Shown here in pieces: positions 48,790 through 59,765 of a stretch of DNA of 64,000 nt. This DNA comes from Symsagittifera roscoffensis. Lineage: Eukaryota > Xenacoelomorpha > Acoela > Convolutidae. A model generated the notes under the pieces. The model was given only the letters and a program-made list of their open reading frames with translations. It ran no database searches and was not told the origin of the DNA. The stretch is from NCBI RefSeq assembly GCF_963678635.1, contig NC_087067.1:9905716-9969715 (forward strand), in the 5' to 3' direction. How positions within the stretch are numbered: position 1 is the stretch's first letter; each line of letters begins with the position of its first letter. The position numbers and the translations under genes are program-made.

Positions 48790-49430
48790 TACTTTTCAAC
48801 CAATCAAAAAAGGCTTTGGATTTTTTTTAGAGCCCAATGATTTTTAGAGTTGTAATGAGGTATATGTTTGCAGCAGTTCGAAAATTTGTTGTAATGTAAG
48901 TTTATAACTCTTGGACAACCCAAATAATCACGATTCTCTTCTCTGCGGTCTAAATATTGGGCTAGGAAGTTTGCTTTTTCCTTTCCCTTAGCGTAGAATG
49001 AAGCTCCGGGATCCTCAATACAACACTTTGGATAATTTGGTTGAGATTTAAATATAAGTAATCACCACTATCCCAATGAAGTCCATGAAAGTAATTCGTT
49101 AGCCAGCTGTACGCTTTTTGCTCGAGTTTTGGAAGGGAAATAAAACTGACTGGTGGTAGAAACTCTTGAAGTACAATTGTTCGACTCGTGGACAGCCCAA
49201 ATCGTCAAGATTCACAACTTTGCGCTCTAAGTATTTCGATAAAAAATCAGCTTTTTCTTTTCCTTTGGCGTAGAAAATAGCATTGGGGTTTCTTAAGACA
49301 AAACTTTGAATGATTTGGTTCAAATTCAGGTATACTAATCACCGCTATCCCAATGATGTCCGTGCAAATAATTTGTCATCCAGTTGTAGGCTTTTTGTTC
49401 AGATTTTGGAAGGGAATTGAAATTAACTGG
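48790..49430 (-). pseudogene. Tandemly duplicated Polinton gene, two broken copies, unknown family
   Basis: Two copies of a module with a period of about 277 bp. Copy B (about 49,430-49,099): FNSLPKSEQKAYNWM, YLHGHHWDSGD, a frameshift, then LNQIIQSFVLRNPNA, FYAKGKEKADFL and DDLGCPRVEQLYFKSF. Copy A (about 49,135-48,790): the same blocks, ISLPKLEQKAYSWL, HWDSGDY, LNQIIQS, a frameshift, FYAKGKEKANFL and DYLGCPRV, then CCKHIPHYNSKNHWAL. Copy A keeps a C-terminal Cys-x-x-His-like end that copy B lost where the copies join. The conserved W-x-x-G, FYAKGKEK and LGCP pattern suggests a real protein family, possibly a nuclease, but I cannot name it. Confidence 0.55.
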
Positions 49431-49548
49431 AGGTAGAAAAATTAGGGAATCACTGTAGTCGGAAGTAGTTATAGCTTATTCTTTTACTATAAATGTTTTT
49501 TATTCTGGTGTCAAAATCCCTCAAAATGCAACACAACTGATCTTTACT

Positions 49549-49986
49549 TCAGCATTTTAATAAAAGGTAGAGTTTCGGTTTCTTCAGTTTGATATACAAA
49601 CAACACGTAACTCCACTCAAGTGACCAATCAGACTGTTGTTGCATTTCCATGGTAAAACATAGCAGTATGTGGGACCAGTGTTAAAAACTTCGCGGGCAA
49701 AACCGGCGGCATCGTGTAAAATAGCATGCATTCGTAAAATTTTCGAATCATTTGAATATTTCTCCAAAGAAGAATTGTCTATACCGATCAGACCCCCATA
49801 GGGTCACAATTTGATAGCAACATCGTAATTTATATCATTAGTAGTCGAGAAGAAGAATAAGGAACATGCAGCTAAGAAATAATTCCGACGGTTGGTGTTT
49901 TCTGGATACGTTTTTTCCAAAGTACTAAATATCTCATGGATAATTTCCAAGTCCGTTGAAGTTATAGTTCGTTTTTCCAATTTCAT
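49549..49986 (-). pseudogene. Polinton ORF, 145 codons, one in-frame stop, unknown
   Basis: The ATG at 49,986 (MKLEKRTITSTDLEIIHEIF, LEKTYPENTNRRNYFLAACS) runs to a TGA at about 49,806-49,804. The same frame then goes on with YGGLIGIDNSSLEK, ILRMHAILHDAAGFAREVF and NTGPTYCYVLPW, ending at 49,549. The second part is more hydrophobic (SLIGHLSGVTCCLYIKL). The unbroken frame on both sides of the stop shows one gene. Family unknown. Confidence 0.5.
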
Positions 49987-50132
49987 TTTTAATTTTTGCT
50001 AACACTTCTCCGACCTGCTTAGTTTCAAGCCAATGGAAATGAAAGTAACCTTCCAGATACCACTTACTTAGACCTATATCTCGATGGTATATATTTAGAT
50101 AAACTACCGGAAGTTTTTAATACTTTGAAAGT

Positions 50133-50495
50133 TTAATAAAAACAAAGTCGTATTTTTCGCTCCAGCCCTTTCTCAATCATCATTGAGTTGAAATCAAATG
50201 AATAATCAAAGATATTTTCATAGGTAGCAAAGGTCAAATCAGTTGCTTTTCCATATTTCTGTTTTGCATAAATACACCACGTTATTTGTAAAAACTCAAC
50301 GAGATAGTACTGTTCTCTACAACTTTCTGCATATTCTCTATTTGCAATTTCTTTGGCTCTCGACACGAAAACTATATGACGATTGTGAATGTATTCGTTT
50401 TTTACTTGACACCCAGTTGAAAAAACAGCGAAAGATAAATGCTCCGAATCAATGTCACTTGTATGCCAACTTCCCATTAAGTTCATTTTTCGCAA
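50133..50495 (-). CDS. Polinton ORF, 120 aa, unknown
   Basis: Runs from about 50,495 to the stop at 50,133; ATG at 50,486 or further in. WHTSDIDSEHLSFAVFSTGC, KEIANREYAESCREQYYLVE, QKYGKATDLTFATYENIFDY. Mixed alpha/beta composition, no membrane helix. It is the rightmost Polinton gene, 310 bp from the TIR, and unbroken. This is where some Polintons carry integrase, but no integrase motif (HHCC, DDE) is visible. Confidence 0.45.
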   Translation of the reverse strand: MRKMNLMGSWHTSDIDSEHLSFAVFSTGCQVKNEYIHNRHIVFVSRAKEIANREYAESCREQYYLVEFLQITWCIYAKQKYGKATDLTFATYENIFDYSFDFNSMMIEKGLERKIRLCFY

Positions 50496-50804
50496 TTAAT
50501 TATTCCACAATTTTACCATTATTTATTATTACGTTATCTTCTAGACGTAACAGCGACGACTGCAACCGGATTGCAACCTTGATTAGTAATTATGGTTTAT
50601 ATACGTTTCAGTGTTAATACATTTAAATCATGGAAATACTCTACAGCATTCAAAAGACGGTTAAAACTATGCTGGCCAAAGCTATACTTGCTTTGTTTTA
50701 TTACCCACTCCAAAAGTATGGCAGCATTCCAAGTCGAACGTACCAAAGGGCGAAAGAATGCTAATTTATGCTTTTTTCTAAACATAAATCGGGTAAAAAA
50801 ATTT

Positions 50805-51060
50805 TTAAGGATCCTACTTTGATTATCCGCCAGGGATCTAGAAATTTGCTACATAGGTATGACTCTTGGTAAAATCCTCAGGGGGACGCCACCCAAAAAT
50901 TTGGATCCTCAAGTGAGGATCTTGTAATCCACCAGCAAAATGCCGGCTGACTACAAGATTTTTTTGGACCCCTTAGGTGTCGGATCTTAGGCGCCCACGT
51001 CTTATTTTAGGTGATTTTGCCCCCCCCCCCTAAGGATCCCTGGCGGCCCCTCAAACTACT
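50805..51060 (-). repeat. Polinton right terminal inverted repeat
   Basis: 256 bp, the reverse complement of the left TIR, with scattered differences and a shorter C tract (51,020-51,030). It ends CTCAAACTACT at 51,060. Confidence 0.93.
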
Positions 51061-51066
51061 ATGGTG
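51061..51066. other. Polinton target site duplication, right
   Basis: ATGGTG, identical to 35,182-35,187. Confidence 0.9.
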
Positions 51067-52162
51067 TATCTCTCTTGACAATTATTTGTAGCACCTAATT
51101 TTTTGAAATGCGGGACACAGAAACAACGAAAAAAACTAAAGCACACCCGAGCGCAAAGTTCATTCCAATTTTCAATGGTCGGAACAAATCATTTTGCTAA
51201 AGAACATTAAAAAACTGAGCGTTCAATCATGCCCAAATACGAAATCAGAAAAATAGAGAAAAAATCAGCATCGCCTAATATTGAAGAGTTTTGAAATTAA
51301 GAATTGACTTTCAACAACTTATAGAAACAATTTCATCATCTCAAACGTCATTTTCCAAAAAGGATTTTTGGTTAAGTTATCAACTACTTCCTTAACTCAC
51401 CCAGTCAATTAGCCCGGTATAATTTATACTACAAACACCCGTCATATTGCTTTATCTGAATACGGATGGTTGAGAAATAGTAAATTAGCACGTAGAACAA
51501 GTACACATTAACTTTCAGCTGCAATTCACATTTCATTCTGCCAAACTTGCAACGGAACACACTCGATATCAAGAAAGTTAGACCAAGTTTTAAGTTACAA
51601 CCAAGAATAGTTCTCTTAGCAGAGCTACCTTCTACATAACACCGACGTTTTCATCAGTCCACAACACAAAAAGTCAAAAAAAATGCTAGTTTCAAGAGCG
51701 GCATAAATGGCGACCGGTTGCTCAAATCCGCTCAGCTGCGCTTACAATTGGCGTGAGATGTATCGTGCGAGTGAATCAGTATTTGCCACTTAACTAGATT
51801 GCTCTGCTTTGAAAACGAAAAACAGTTTTTCTTAACACGCAAGATTATAAAGGATGACAAAAACGCTAGTCATATAATTTTTGTAATGGAAAAAAAATAT
51901 TTATTATAAATTTTGATAACATATCATAGAACCAAAAAAATTGTATGAAAAAAGCATGAAAACAATTTTTTTCAGAAATGAATTGTATGACTAGCAGTTT
52001 TTCTATTTATGATTAGCTTTATTTGCATAGAAAACAACAAAAAAAATAGTTTTTTTGGTGTCGCCTCATTTGGTATTTGGCTTAATAGAAAATTTGAATT
52101 CTAGTTATTTAGTCGATCTGAGATTACAATAGAATTTGGGAAGCATCTCGCAGTGAACACTC
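51067..52162. other. No gene recognised
   Basis: About 1.1 kb of AT-rich flanking DNA between the Polinton and the glycosyltransferase 3' end. No ORF, repeat or RNA gene was identified. Confidence 0.5.
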
Positions 52163-53644
52163 TCACTCTTTTTTCTTGTCACATTGGTTTTTCTTTGTAA
52201 GACATTTCCTTACGCATAACAAAGTTGTCAACATTAAAGTGCAAACAAAAAATATTGACAAAAAGATCAATCCTCTCCATATAATGTAAATTCTTGGACT
52301 ATGAACTTCATATTCTAGTCGCGTTTTCATAGTAACCGTCTTCCGTTCGGCTATTTTCATGACAAAATTGTGGATATCTTCTTCAGTCTCATACTGAGCG
52401 AGTTCCTCCTCTATTTTTCGAAGATTTTCTGCATAGAAACCATAGTTTTCGAAAAGCTTGCTAATTGCTGAATTCATTGTATCGAAACTGAATTTCTTCT
52501 CATAAACACCAAGTTGTAATCTGTCCAAAATAGCTGCAAGCGTGAACTGATCGGCAAATTGGGGAACAAAAACTGAAGGAATTTTTCGCTTGATTAGGTC
52601 AGTCGATGACCCTAATCCGCAATGCGTGACAAAAACAACGACCTTTGATTGACCTAAAAGAGTGTATTGGGGCAAATAATTACTAAAAAATATTTTATCA
52701 TTCGGTGATGAGAAAATATGTAATTCTTCTGCTGTTTTTTGCAATCCTAGACTCAAGGACCATATAACTCGATATGTATTCTGAGAGGAAATTTTCTCGT
52801 AAAAAGCCATCATAGCTTTTGAGTCAATCAATGAATGTGTTCCAAGAGAAATGTAAACAATATCCAACTCATTTGAAATTATCCATTTTTCCAATTTTTC
52901 GTCTAATTTTTCGAAATTTGATTCATTTCGCAAACCTCCTATAAAGATGTATTCTGAACTTGGATGAGGATGACCGTAAATTGACGGAGAGGTTGGAATA
53001 AACATTGGAAAGCGATCTATATATTCGTTTGGGAAAAATTGACCTTGGTAATCAAGCTCAGGTAATTTGTTTTTCGCTCTATAATTGTCCACCCATTTCC
53101 AACAATCTCCAAATATTAGCTTAAAAGCCAGAGTATCCGATAGAGGTATTGGTATTTGGTCCTGAAGATGTTCCAAACCTCCTGTTAATCCGGGAACTTG
53201 AACAATAACTGGAATGTCGAATTTTTCTGCCAAAATTAGTATAGAAAAGACCATATGATCTGTGATTATAACGTCATATAAATTCGGGCTTTCCTCTAAG
53301 ATTTCGGAAAACTCCTTATAAGAGCTGTCATAAACTTCAATTGAATATGGACAGAATTTCAAGAAAAAATCAACTACCCCGTGAAACGAATATTCATCAC
53401 GCATTACGTGTTTTTTGATGACGTTGAATTTGACTTGTTGTTGGAACGATTTGAGTTTGTTTTCACATAATTTAGCCAATTCGGCTACTGTGCAATTGTG
53501 ACGACTACAAAGGGGGGTTAGAAGAGAGGACATAGTCCCAAAATGGCCCCCCAAACAGGGCATCACAAACAGGATATTCAGGGCATAAGATGATTGAATT
53601 AAAATCACCACACTCAACAGTGATAAAATATGAAAACTGTTCAT
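52163..53644 (-). CDS. UDP-glycosyltransferase, ER membrane type (493 aa)
   Basis: Transfers a sugar from a UDP-sugar to small lipophilic acceptors (family GT1), active in the ER lumen. ATG at 53,644, signal peptide about residues 1-21. The likely catalytic His is H34 in GGHFGTM, with its Asp partner at D129 in ITDHMVF. The donor-binding signature runs from 321 to about 366: SNYLPQYTLLGQ, then VTHCGLGSSTDL, then PQFADQ. It differs from the usual THGGxxSxxE by Cys for Gly and Asp for Glu. One membrane helix (452-478) precedes a lysine-rich tail ending KKKE, a dilysine ER-retrieval signal. Length and layout match animal UGTs. The gene has no intron, stop or frameshift, in contrast to its surroundings. 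It is probably the only fully functional gene in the window. The acceptor is unknown. Confidence 0.93.
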   Translation of the reverse strand: MNSFHILSLLSVVILIQSSYALNILFVMPCLGGHFGTMSSLLTPLCSRHNCTVAELAKLCENKLKSFQQQVKFNVIKKHVMRDEYSFHGVVDFFLKFCPYSIEVYDSSYKEFSEILEESPNLYDVIITDHMVFSILILAEKFDIPVIVQVPGLTGGLEHLQDQIPIPLSDTLAFKLIFGDCWKWVDNYRAKNKLPELDYQGQFFPNEYIDRFPMFIPTSPSIYGHPHPSSEYIFIGGLRNESNFEKLDEKLEKWIISNELDIVYISLGTHSLIDSKAMMAFYEKISSQNTYRVIWSLSLGLQKTAEELHIFSSPNDKIFFSNYLPQYTLLGQSKVVVFVTHCGLGSSTDLIKRKIPSVFVPQFADQFTLAAILDRLQLGVYEKKFSFDTMNSAISKLFENYGFYAENLRKIEEELAQYETEEDIHNFVMKIAERKTVTMKTRLEYEVHSPRIYIIWRGLIFLSIFFVCTLMLTTLLCVRKCLTKKNQCDKKKE

Positions 53645-54937
53645 GACTTGGACTGAATGAGTTAAGAGGGTTTAAATTAGAGAAATTCAGCAAAATCTAA
53701 TTTAGTTTGATCAAGTTGGTTCAAAAGTTGATGTCTGATTTGAGCAGTGTGAATGTTTTTGGTGTAGATGTAGTAAATATAAGCGATTACGGGTTTGAAA
53801 TTCAGAAGACACACATTGCATGAACTTTGATATGTATTAGTAAATGTTATGCTACTGAAGCACAATTCGAAATTTAGGCTCAAATATTGTAGATCAAAAG
53901 TGTTCTTCAATTTTATTCAAACCGAGAAAGGGCTTAGACAAAATTAGCTCCTACTGATATTTTTTATCATCGTACTAAGTAAAATGTTACATTTGTCACG
54001 AGTTGGTGTTTTTTGATGAATAATCTGCAGATAATTGAAGAAAATAATGTTCATAGGTTTGATTTCACGTTTCCCGGTGCTATGTTGCAAGCTACATTAG
54101 TGGCGGTGGTACAAACTACTTTACTATATTTATATTCTCAATGGGGGTTAAGAAATTAGACGATAAGCAGATTAGACGGAGGCACTTAGAAGAAAATTAG
54201 AAGATTTTGCAAAACTTGTGAAAAACTAGACAAAAGTGAGAGAGATTAAAATTGTTTGCAGACAAATTGCGTGAAAAAAAAGTTGTTTGCAAACATCAGT
54301 TAATTTTCGGTGGCTAAAAAATTTACATGTTAATCATGCCTAATTTATTCAATTCAAAACTCTCCAGTAGTATTCGGATTTGACATTTTATGTTCATTTA
54401 AACTAATTGTTTTGATAAGTACTGTTATTTTTTATGCCTTTTGTATTTGTGTATTTGTGAAACTTGACTCTTAAGAAAAAATTTTGTTGGCACTTTCCTT
54501 TTCTTAGCAGTGACGTCTAAAAAGCCAGAGATGTAAAAAAAATTCATCTAGTTTCGTTTTTGTAGCGCCCGTCTGATTTGCTTATCGTCTAATTTCTTAG
54601 GCACCGTTTTCAACACACACTATCTGCCACCTTAAATTAGCATCCCAATGATCAAATCGTGTAACTCTGAAAGTTATTGAGTGCGCCTTAAAATTTATAA
54701 TTAATTGTTGTCGTTAACGAGAAAAATATAAAATAAAACGTATATTCAAACGCTTAGTCATAATCAAATGGTTGAGCTTTCTGTATACATATCGTACAAT
54801 TTTCGGGTTTTCAATAATTTGAATGAAACCTATATCTAACATTTCTTTTCCGAACCCTAAAAAGTGAGCATTATTTGAAATTTTACCTTATTTGAAAAAT
54901 TATCTTGCCCCAAAATGCAATAAACTACTTAATACGT
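53645..54937. other. No gene; upstream region of the glycosyltransferase
   Basis: AT-rich. It must hold the promoter of the gene starting at 53,644, but no clear TATA or initiator stands out. No repeat was recognised. Confidence 0.5.
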
Positions 54938-55307
54938 GTCTGTACAAAAAGTCCCATACAAAATAGTCCAATACAAAACAGTCCGGAAAAGTATGAAAAA
55001 AACGAAAAACAATCCGATACAAAACAGTCCCAAGTAAAAAATGTTTTGACAAGCCGGTAGGCCAAGAACTGTCCTTTGTTTAACAAACACAAGGAACAAA
55101 AAAGTGACCGCCTTAGTCGCGCCAACGTGTTGCGAGCTTGCCAACAGAGGGTAGGGCTTAATACAAAATTTAGAGCCGGTTATCGCCTAGAAGCGCCCAC
55201 CGGCGACCTTAAACCGGACTTTTTTGTATTGGACTGTTTTTTTCCCTTCATTTCATGATTTTTTGGACTGTTTTGTGTTGGATTGTTTTGTATGGGACTG
55301 TTTTGCA
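54938..55307. repeat. MITE with inverted arrays of ATACAAAACAGTCC
   Basis: The left arm (54,938-55,035) has about four spaced copies of ATACAAAACAGTCC-like units. The right arm (55,217-55,307) has about four in the opposite orientation (GGACTGTTTTGTAT). The centre (about 55,050-55,200) is more GC-rich and unique (AGCGCCCACCGGCGACC). Total about 370 bp. The short frames across it are repeat-derived. Confidence 0.75.
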
Positions 55308-55830
55308 TCACTTAATTGAACTAATAAATAAACATTAAAAAAATTATTATTTATTTTCGCATCGGTATATTACAATCAAGGATCGATTTAGATATAAATT
55401 GATGAAGCACCAATTTAGAAGATCATCAACGTCTTCTCCGGGCAATAATTCAAAATAACATCTCTGTTTCAAAATTCGATCCAGTTTAAATTTTAGAAAA
55501 ACTGAAGGATAAGAATGTCAATTGAAAAAATGTATATTTATTTTTGAGTTTTTGTATGATTCAAAAGAGATGACAGAAGTTAACAAATCTGACGATGTTA
55601 GAAAATTAACAAACTGATGATTGCCACAAAGTTAGATTTCAAGGCGACTCAGACATTTAAAAAACGCGACTTAAAGAAACTAAAAGTTTTTTTGTTTTTG
55701 GTCTTAGATTTCTCATTCAAAATTGAGTTTCGATTAAATTCTGTTTACAGATCAGTTTACTCAATTTTGTTGATAATCTGAGTTAGGTCCTTTAGGTTAA
55801 CTCATAGAGTAATTTCGGATAGGGTATACC
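55308..55830. other. No gene recognised
   Basis: AT-rich DNA between the MITE and the LTR-like segment. It may be the host flank of the retroelement. Confidence 0.45.
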
Positions 55831-55980
55831 GTCTGCTCGTCACGCTATCTTATTTTCGGCCGGATAGATTCGTGCAACTTCTTAGTCTAATACCGATCCT
55901 AATCTTACTCTTATATCTACTAGTCTCAGGGTGTTTAACTAGTCTCTGCTAGGCTCAATAGATCTAGAGTATACTGGCTT
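55831..55980 (-). repeat. LTR-like segment at the 3' side of the env locus
   Basis: Shares GCTATCTTATTTTCGGCCGG, TGCAACTTCTTAGTCTAATA, CTCAATAGATCTAG and their order with the segment upstream of gag in the 4.6 kb units, with about 25 extra bases in the middle. On the minus strand it lies beyond the last ORF of the env-bearing locus, as a 3' LTR would. The homology edge is sharp at GTCTGCTC. Confidence 0.5.
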
Positions 55981-57661
55981 ATTGCGGCGGCTGAAGTTCT
56001 CTTGGAGAGGCAACTAATTTCTCGTTTAGATCAGGTTCCACCCATCCGGGGTTTACAGAGTTTTTAGAACTGTCTTTCTTCTCTGCAATTGAAGGATGGA
56101 TGATGAACGTTGGTATTTGGCGAACATCATTTTCTTATCCGGTTCCTCTTGAAGAAGAACGTTCCAGGACGCTGGAATGGTGGATATGAAGTTGTTATCT
56201 TGTCTTTCGACAACGACGGTGATCCCCAATGATATCAATCCGATTTCAAAATAGTTTGCTATGTCAGGTTTTCCTGTATTAATAGAGAACTGTTTTGTGT
56301 GCAACCTTGTCTGGGAATGGCGTGAAGATCGTGTTTGGAAGGGATGCCTTGTAACTCGGATCTGTACGTATACTTGAGCATCGAGGTGATCATTGGTCTA
56401 GTTCAATGAAGTCCTTTTCTGCGAAGTCAAGTCGTACTCTAAACCCTTTGAGTCGTGATTGTGGACGGCATGTCGGGTGTTCGAGTGTGATGGGATTCTT
56501 TTGTTCGAGTGTGATGGGATCGTCTAGTCTTTGGATGTTCGTCTTTGTTGTTGTGTATTATCTATATACTGCAAAGTATGATTTACATTTTATAAATTTA
56601 TGTTAATTTTGTTTTTTAATCATGAACTTAGTTAGTTGTTTTCACAAAAGCGTTTTGTTTTAGTTCAGTTATTTTGAAAAGTTACTCACCCTCGAGTACC
56701 TCTTATTAAAAATTGAAGTGTGGTCACAAAGCGTGTGTGTACGGCGGTGGGTTAGGCCGGCTATAAGCATGCTCAGGACGTCCTTCTCTGGTGGGTTAGG
56801 CCAGGAGTGGGGGTATGATTGCATGCTGTTTCTTTGAGAGGTCCTGTTATGTGATAACGTTTTATGTTGGTTTTTTTCTGGTCTTTCTTATGTTACTTTG
56901 GTTCTGTCCTTTTTTCAAAAATCGAATTGTTTTTGGTTTGGGTTTGTTTTGCGACTTTTTTGTGTTTATTATTTCTTTTTTAGACTTTATAATAGTCTTC
57001 AAAAGAATAAATTATACAGTTTTAAGCTGGGTTAATTCGGTTTGGGTACCGTTGGTTTTCTTTTCTTAGTCATGCTGTTATTTTATGATTTGTGGTGTTT
57101 AGTAAGCTGCGTTGGTTAGTTTGGTTTTGTATATAATTCTTTTCCAACCGGGTTAAAGGAAAATTTGAAACTTGTTATCGTGTGTTAGAGTTGTTTATAG
57201 TGAAAGCTTGAAACTTAAAATCATTATTTAAACAATTCTTCGTGGGTGAGCTGTGCGAGTTTGGATAGAATTCTTGTGCGAATGAATGAAATTATTGAAA
57301 AAGTTAGTACTGCTTTCTCATTTTATGAATTCATTGCTTGAGAATTGATTTTTACTGCTTTTTGGGGAGGTTTAAAAGTATAAATTTTCATCGTATTTAA
57401 TTTTACTGCTTCGTGGGCAAATAATTTATAAATGAAATTACTACAACGGGTATGAATTTTATTACATTATGTTTAGGGTACATTATGTACACAAAGATTA
57501 GGGAGTTTGAATACAATTTAACAAGTTTGTATTTTTATTTGTCTTTTTCTGTTTTGTAGATGATTGTGGTGTGAAGACTAAAAGAATAAATCAAACATTG
57601 ATAGAAAATGGTTAGTATACATTTGAATTAATAATTAAAAGTGTTTTAATTTATAGTTACC
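55981..57661. other. Possible rest of LTR / untranslated end of the env element
   Basis: About 1.7 kb. On the minus strand, 56,304-56,053 has an open frame (YFEIGLISLGITVVVERQDN) with no recognised family that might be the tail of a coding exon. A pair of TGGGTTAGGCC repeats lies at 56,748 and 56,790. Otherwise no feature. Confidence 0.35.
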
Positions 57662-59454
57662 TTAGTCTTCTGGGAAAAAGCCGTGGGGGAAGATGTCGTG
57701 AATCATGTCTGATGTTGTTAGTAACTTGGCTAGTATGCGTATGATGTTTTTAGTTTGTAGCAGTGGCCAAAGCAATTGAAGTGCCTTGATGGTGTTCAGT
57801 TCTTCTGTGTCTACTGCGAACTCGTAAGGTGTGTTTTGGATGAGGTTATATATTTTATGGTTATAATCAGTATTGTGAATAAATTCTAATATGGGTATTT
57901 CAATAGGTGTGATAAATTCATGCGGGATAAGGAAGGGTCTTGATTCTTCAGCATTGAAGGTCTTTGTGATGGGACAGAATATGTACATTCGGGTAACTGG
58001 GTCATAGTTGCGGAGGATGCCGTGTAAGTTAGTATCTTTGATGCAATATGTAAAATTTAGAAAAAATGGTGACGTGTATTTTGAGTTAAGAAACTGAAAA
58101 CGATTTTGAGGTTGTCTTGATGGAGTATGCAAATCAAAATGATTTTGTATAAAACGATAATATGTATATGTGTGCGTTTGCTTAGTGCGTAACATAATAT
58201 CGTGGGAACAGTGCAAATTGCGTTCCTGTGGTGAAAGAAAGTGAAACGTTAGTGAAAATAACTGAAATTTATCATAGAAGCTTTCATATGCTTGAATATC
58301 AACTAGTGATTCGGAAATAATATGATCATGCTTTCTATCAAAAATATTGAGTGTAAATACGTATGATGTTTTAATGAAAATTTTTTCTGTTAATTGCGGG
58401 TTTGCGAAGCGGTCTTCATCTAAAAATTGATCTTGATTAGGGCGGATAATCATATGATTGTAGTATTCTATTGCAAAATTGTTAGCTCGGGGTGCGGTGA
58501 ATGTTTTTAATAGTTTTTTATATCCAACGTAAGTAAATTGTCGAGGTGTTAGTGTTGTCGTTAGTCTTTATAACATGTTTTTATTTTTCTTGATACTTTC
58601 AGTAGTATTAGCTAATGGTAGGCAGAGAGGGTTAGTATAATGATAATAAGCTGTCCAATGGAGTGTTGGCATTAGAACGTGCTCATCAACAAAATTGCGT
58701 GTATCGTTAGCAATGGTAGGTGTATTTAATGTATATTGCTGAAATGAGGGTAGTGTGATTTCGAGAAAAATTTTTTTGTTTGTGTGTTCCGGGTGATTGA
58801 TATATTCGCGGGCTGTTCCGAGTTAGGTTGGGAATGGGTGATTTGGAAATTTTCGTTAAAAACGCGATAAGCTCGGTTAGTACTGGTAGGTGTTTCGCTG
58901 GATGTGGATGATTGAGCTAATGATGGAGTGTAAGCTGAAGAGGGTGTAGGAGAGTTCGGATTTGAAGATGTTATTGTGGATGATAGTTGATGTATTGCGA
59001 GAGTTTGAGGATGTATTAGTTGTTGCTGTAATGTTATAAAATTGTCGAGTTCTGCAAAAATTTGGATGCTATCTGGGGACTTATTATGTGATCCGTCGGA
59101 ATGAAATGGAGAATAGGTCGGGGTTACTTGGGAAGCGTAAGAAGGAGTGGAAACGGATGGGAGTGGTTGAAAAGGGGGTTTTGAAAAAACTGAGGAGTCG
59201 GTCTGGGTATGGGTAGAGGGAGATGGTTCGGAGTCTGCAAATTCGTCGGGGGTTTCTACATTAGCGTTTTTAAATTGTGAGATAGTATGAAAAACTGAAA
59301 TATCTGTGTTAGTATCAGAATTCGTGCTTGATGATATATTAATAATTGGAAAATCGGGTGGTGGGAAAGCAAAAAGTGGGATAATTGGGATTTGAGTTTG
59401 GAGGTTGGCTGGGTGGGAATTTGAGCGATGGAGGGATCCAAGTTGTCGGCTCAT
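57662..59454 (-). pseudogene. Large accessory protein of the env element, Ser/Pro/Thr-rich plus globular domain, broken
   Basis: The ATG at 59,454 opens a 242-codon Ser/Thr/Pro-rich stretch (PSPSTHTQTDSSVFSKPPF) ending at 58,726. Near 58,790 coding passes to another frame, which runs LEITLPSFQQYTL, VLMPTLHWTAYYHYTNPLCL, meets a TAA at about 58,572, and continues in the same frame through VGYKKLL and ITPIEIPILEFIHNTDYNHK to 57,662. I read it as one protein of nearly 600 residues: a disordered N-terminus and a compact Phe/Tyr/His-rich C-terminal domain, no membrane helix. It lies between env and the LTR-like segment, an unusual place for a retroelement gene. I do not recognise the family. Confidence 0.5.
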
Positions 59455-59765
59455 CGTGGGCGATAAAAATGATTGATTTGAGATTGAAAAGTGGTGGTGT
59501 GAGGTTGTTCTATAATTTGTTCATTTGTATTACCATTTTAAGAATGATTTGTCACTATGTGATGAATGGGACTTTGTGTTGTATTTGGTCGAAAGTTTGG
59601 ATTATTTGTGATTTCTAGGTTTCGAAAATTTCGGGTAACTAATGATAATGGATGGTTTTGTGGTAGGGTTGGTATCTGTGGTGCTGTAGGTGTTGTATCT
59701 ACATTATTGTGTTCTTCGTTATATGTATTTGTTCTTGTGGATATTTTTGTATTATTTTCTTTTAT

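Noticed and set aside
50133-50495. The rightmost Polinton ORF as integrase
   Set aside because: Its position suits an integrase, but there is no HHCC zinc motif or DDE pattern and it is only 120 codons.
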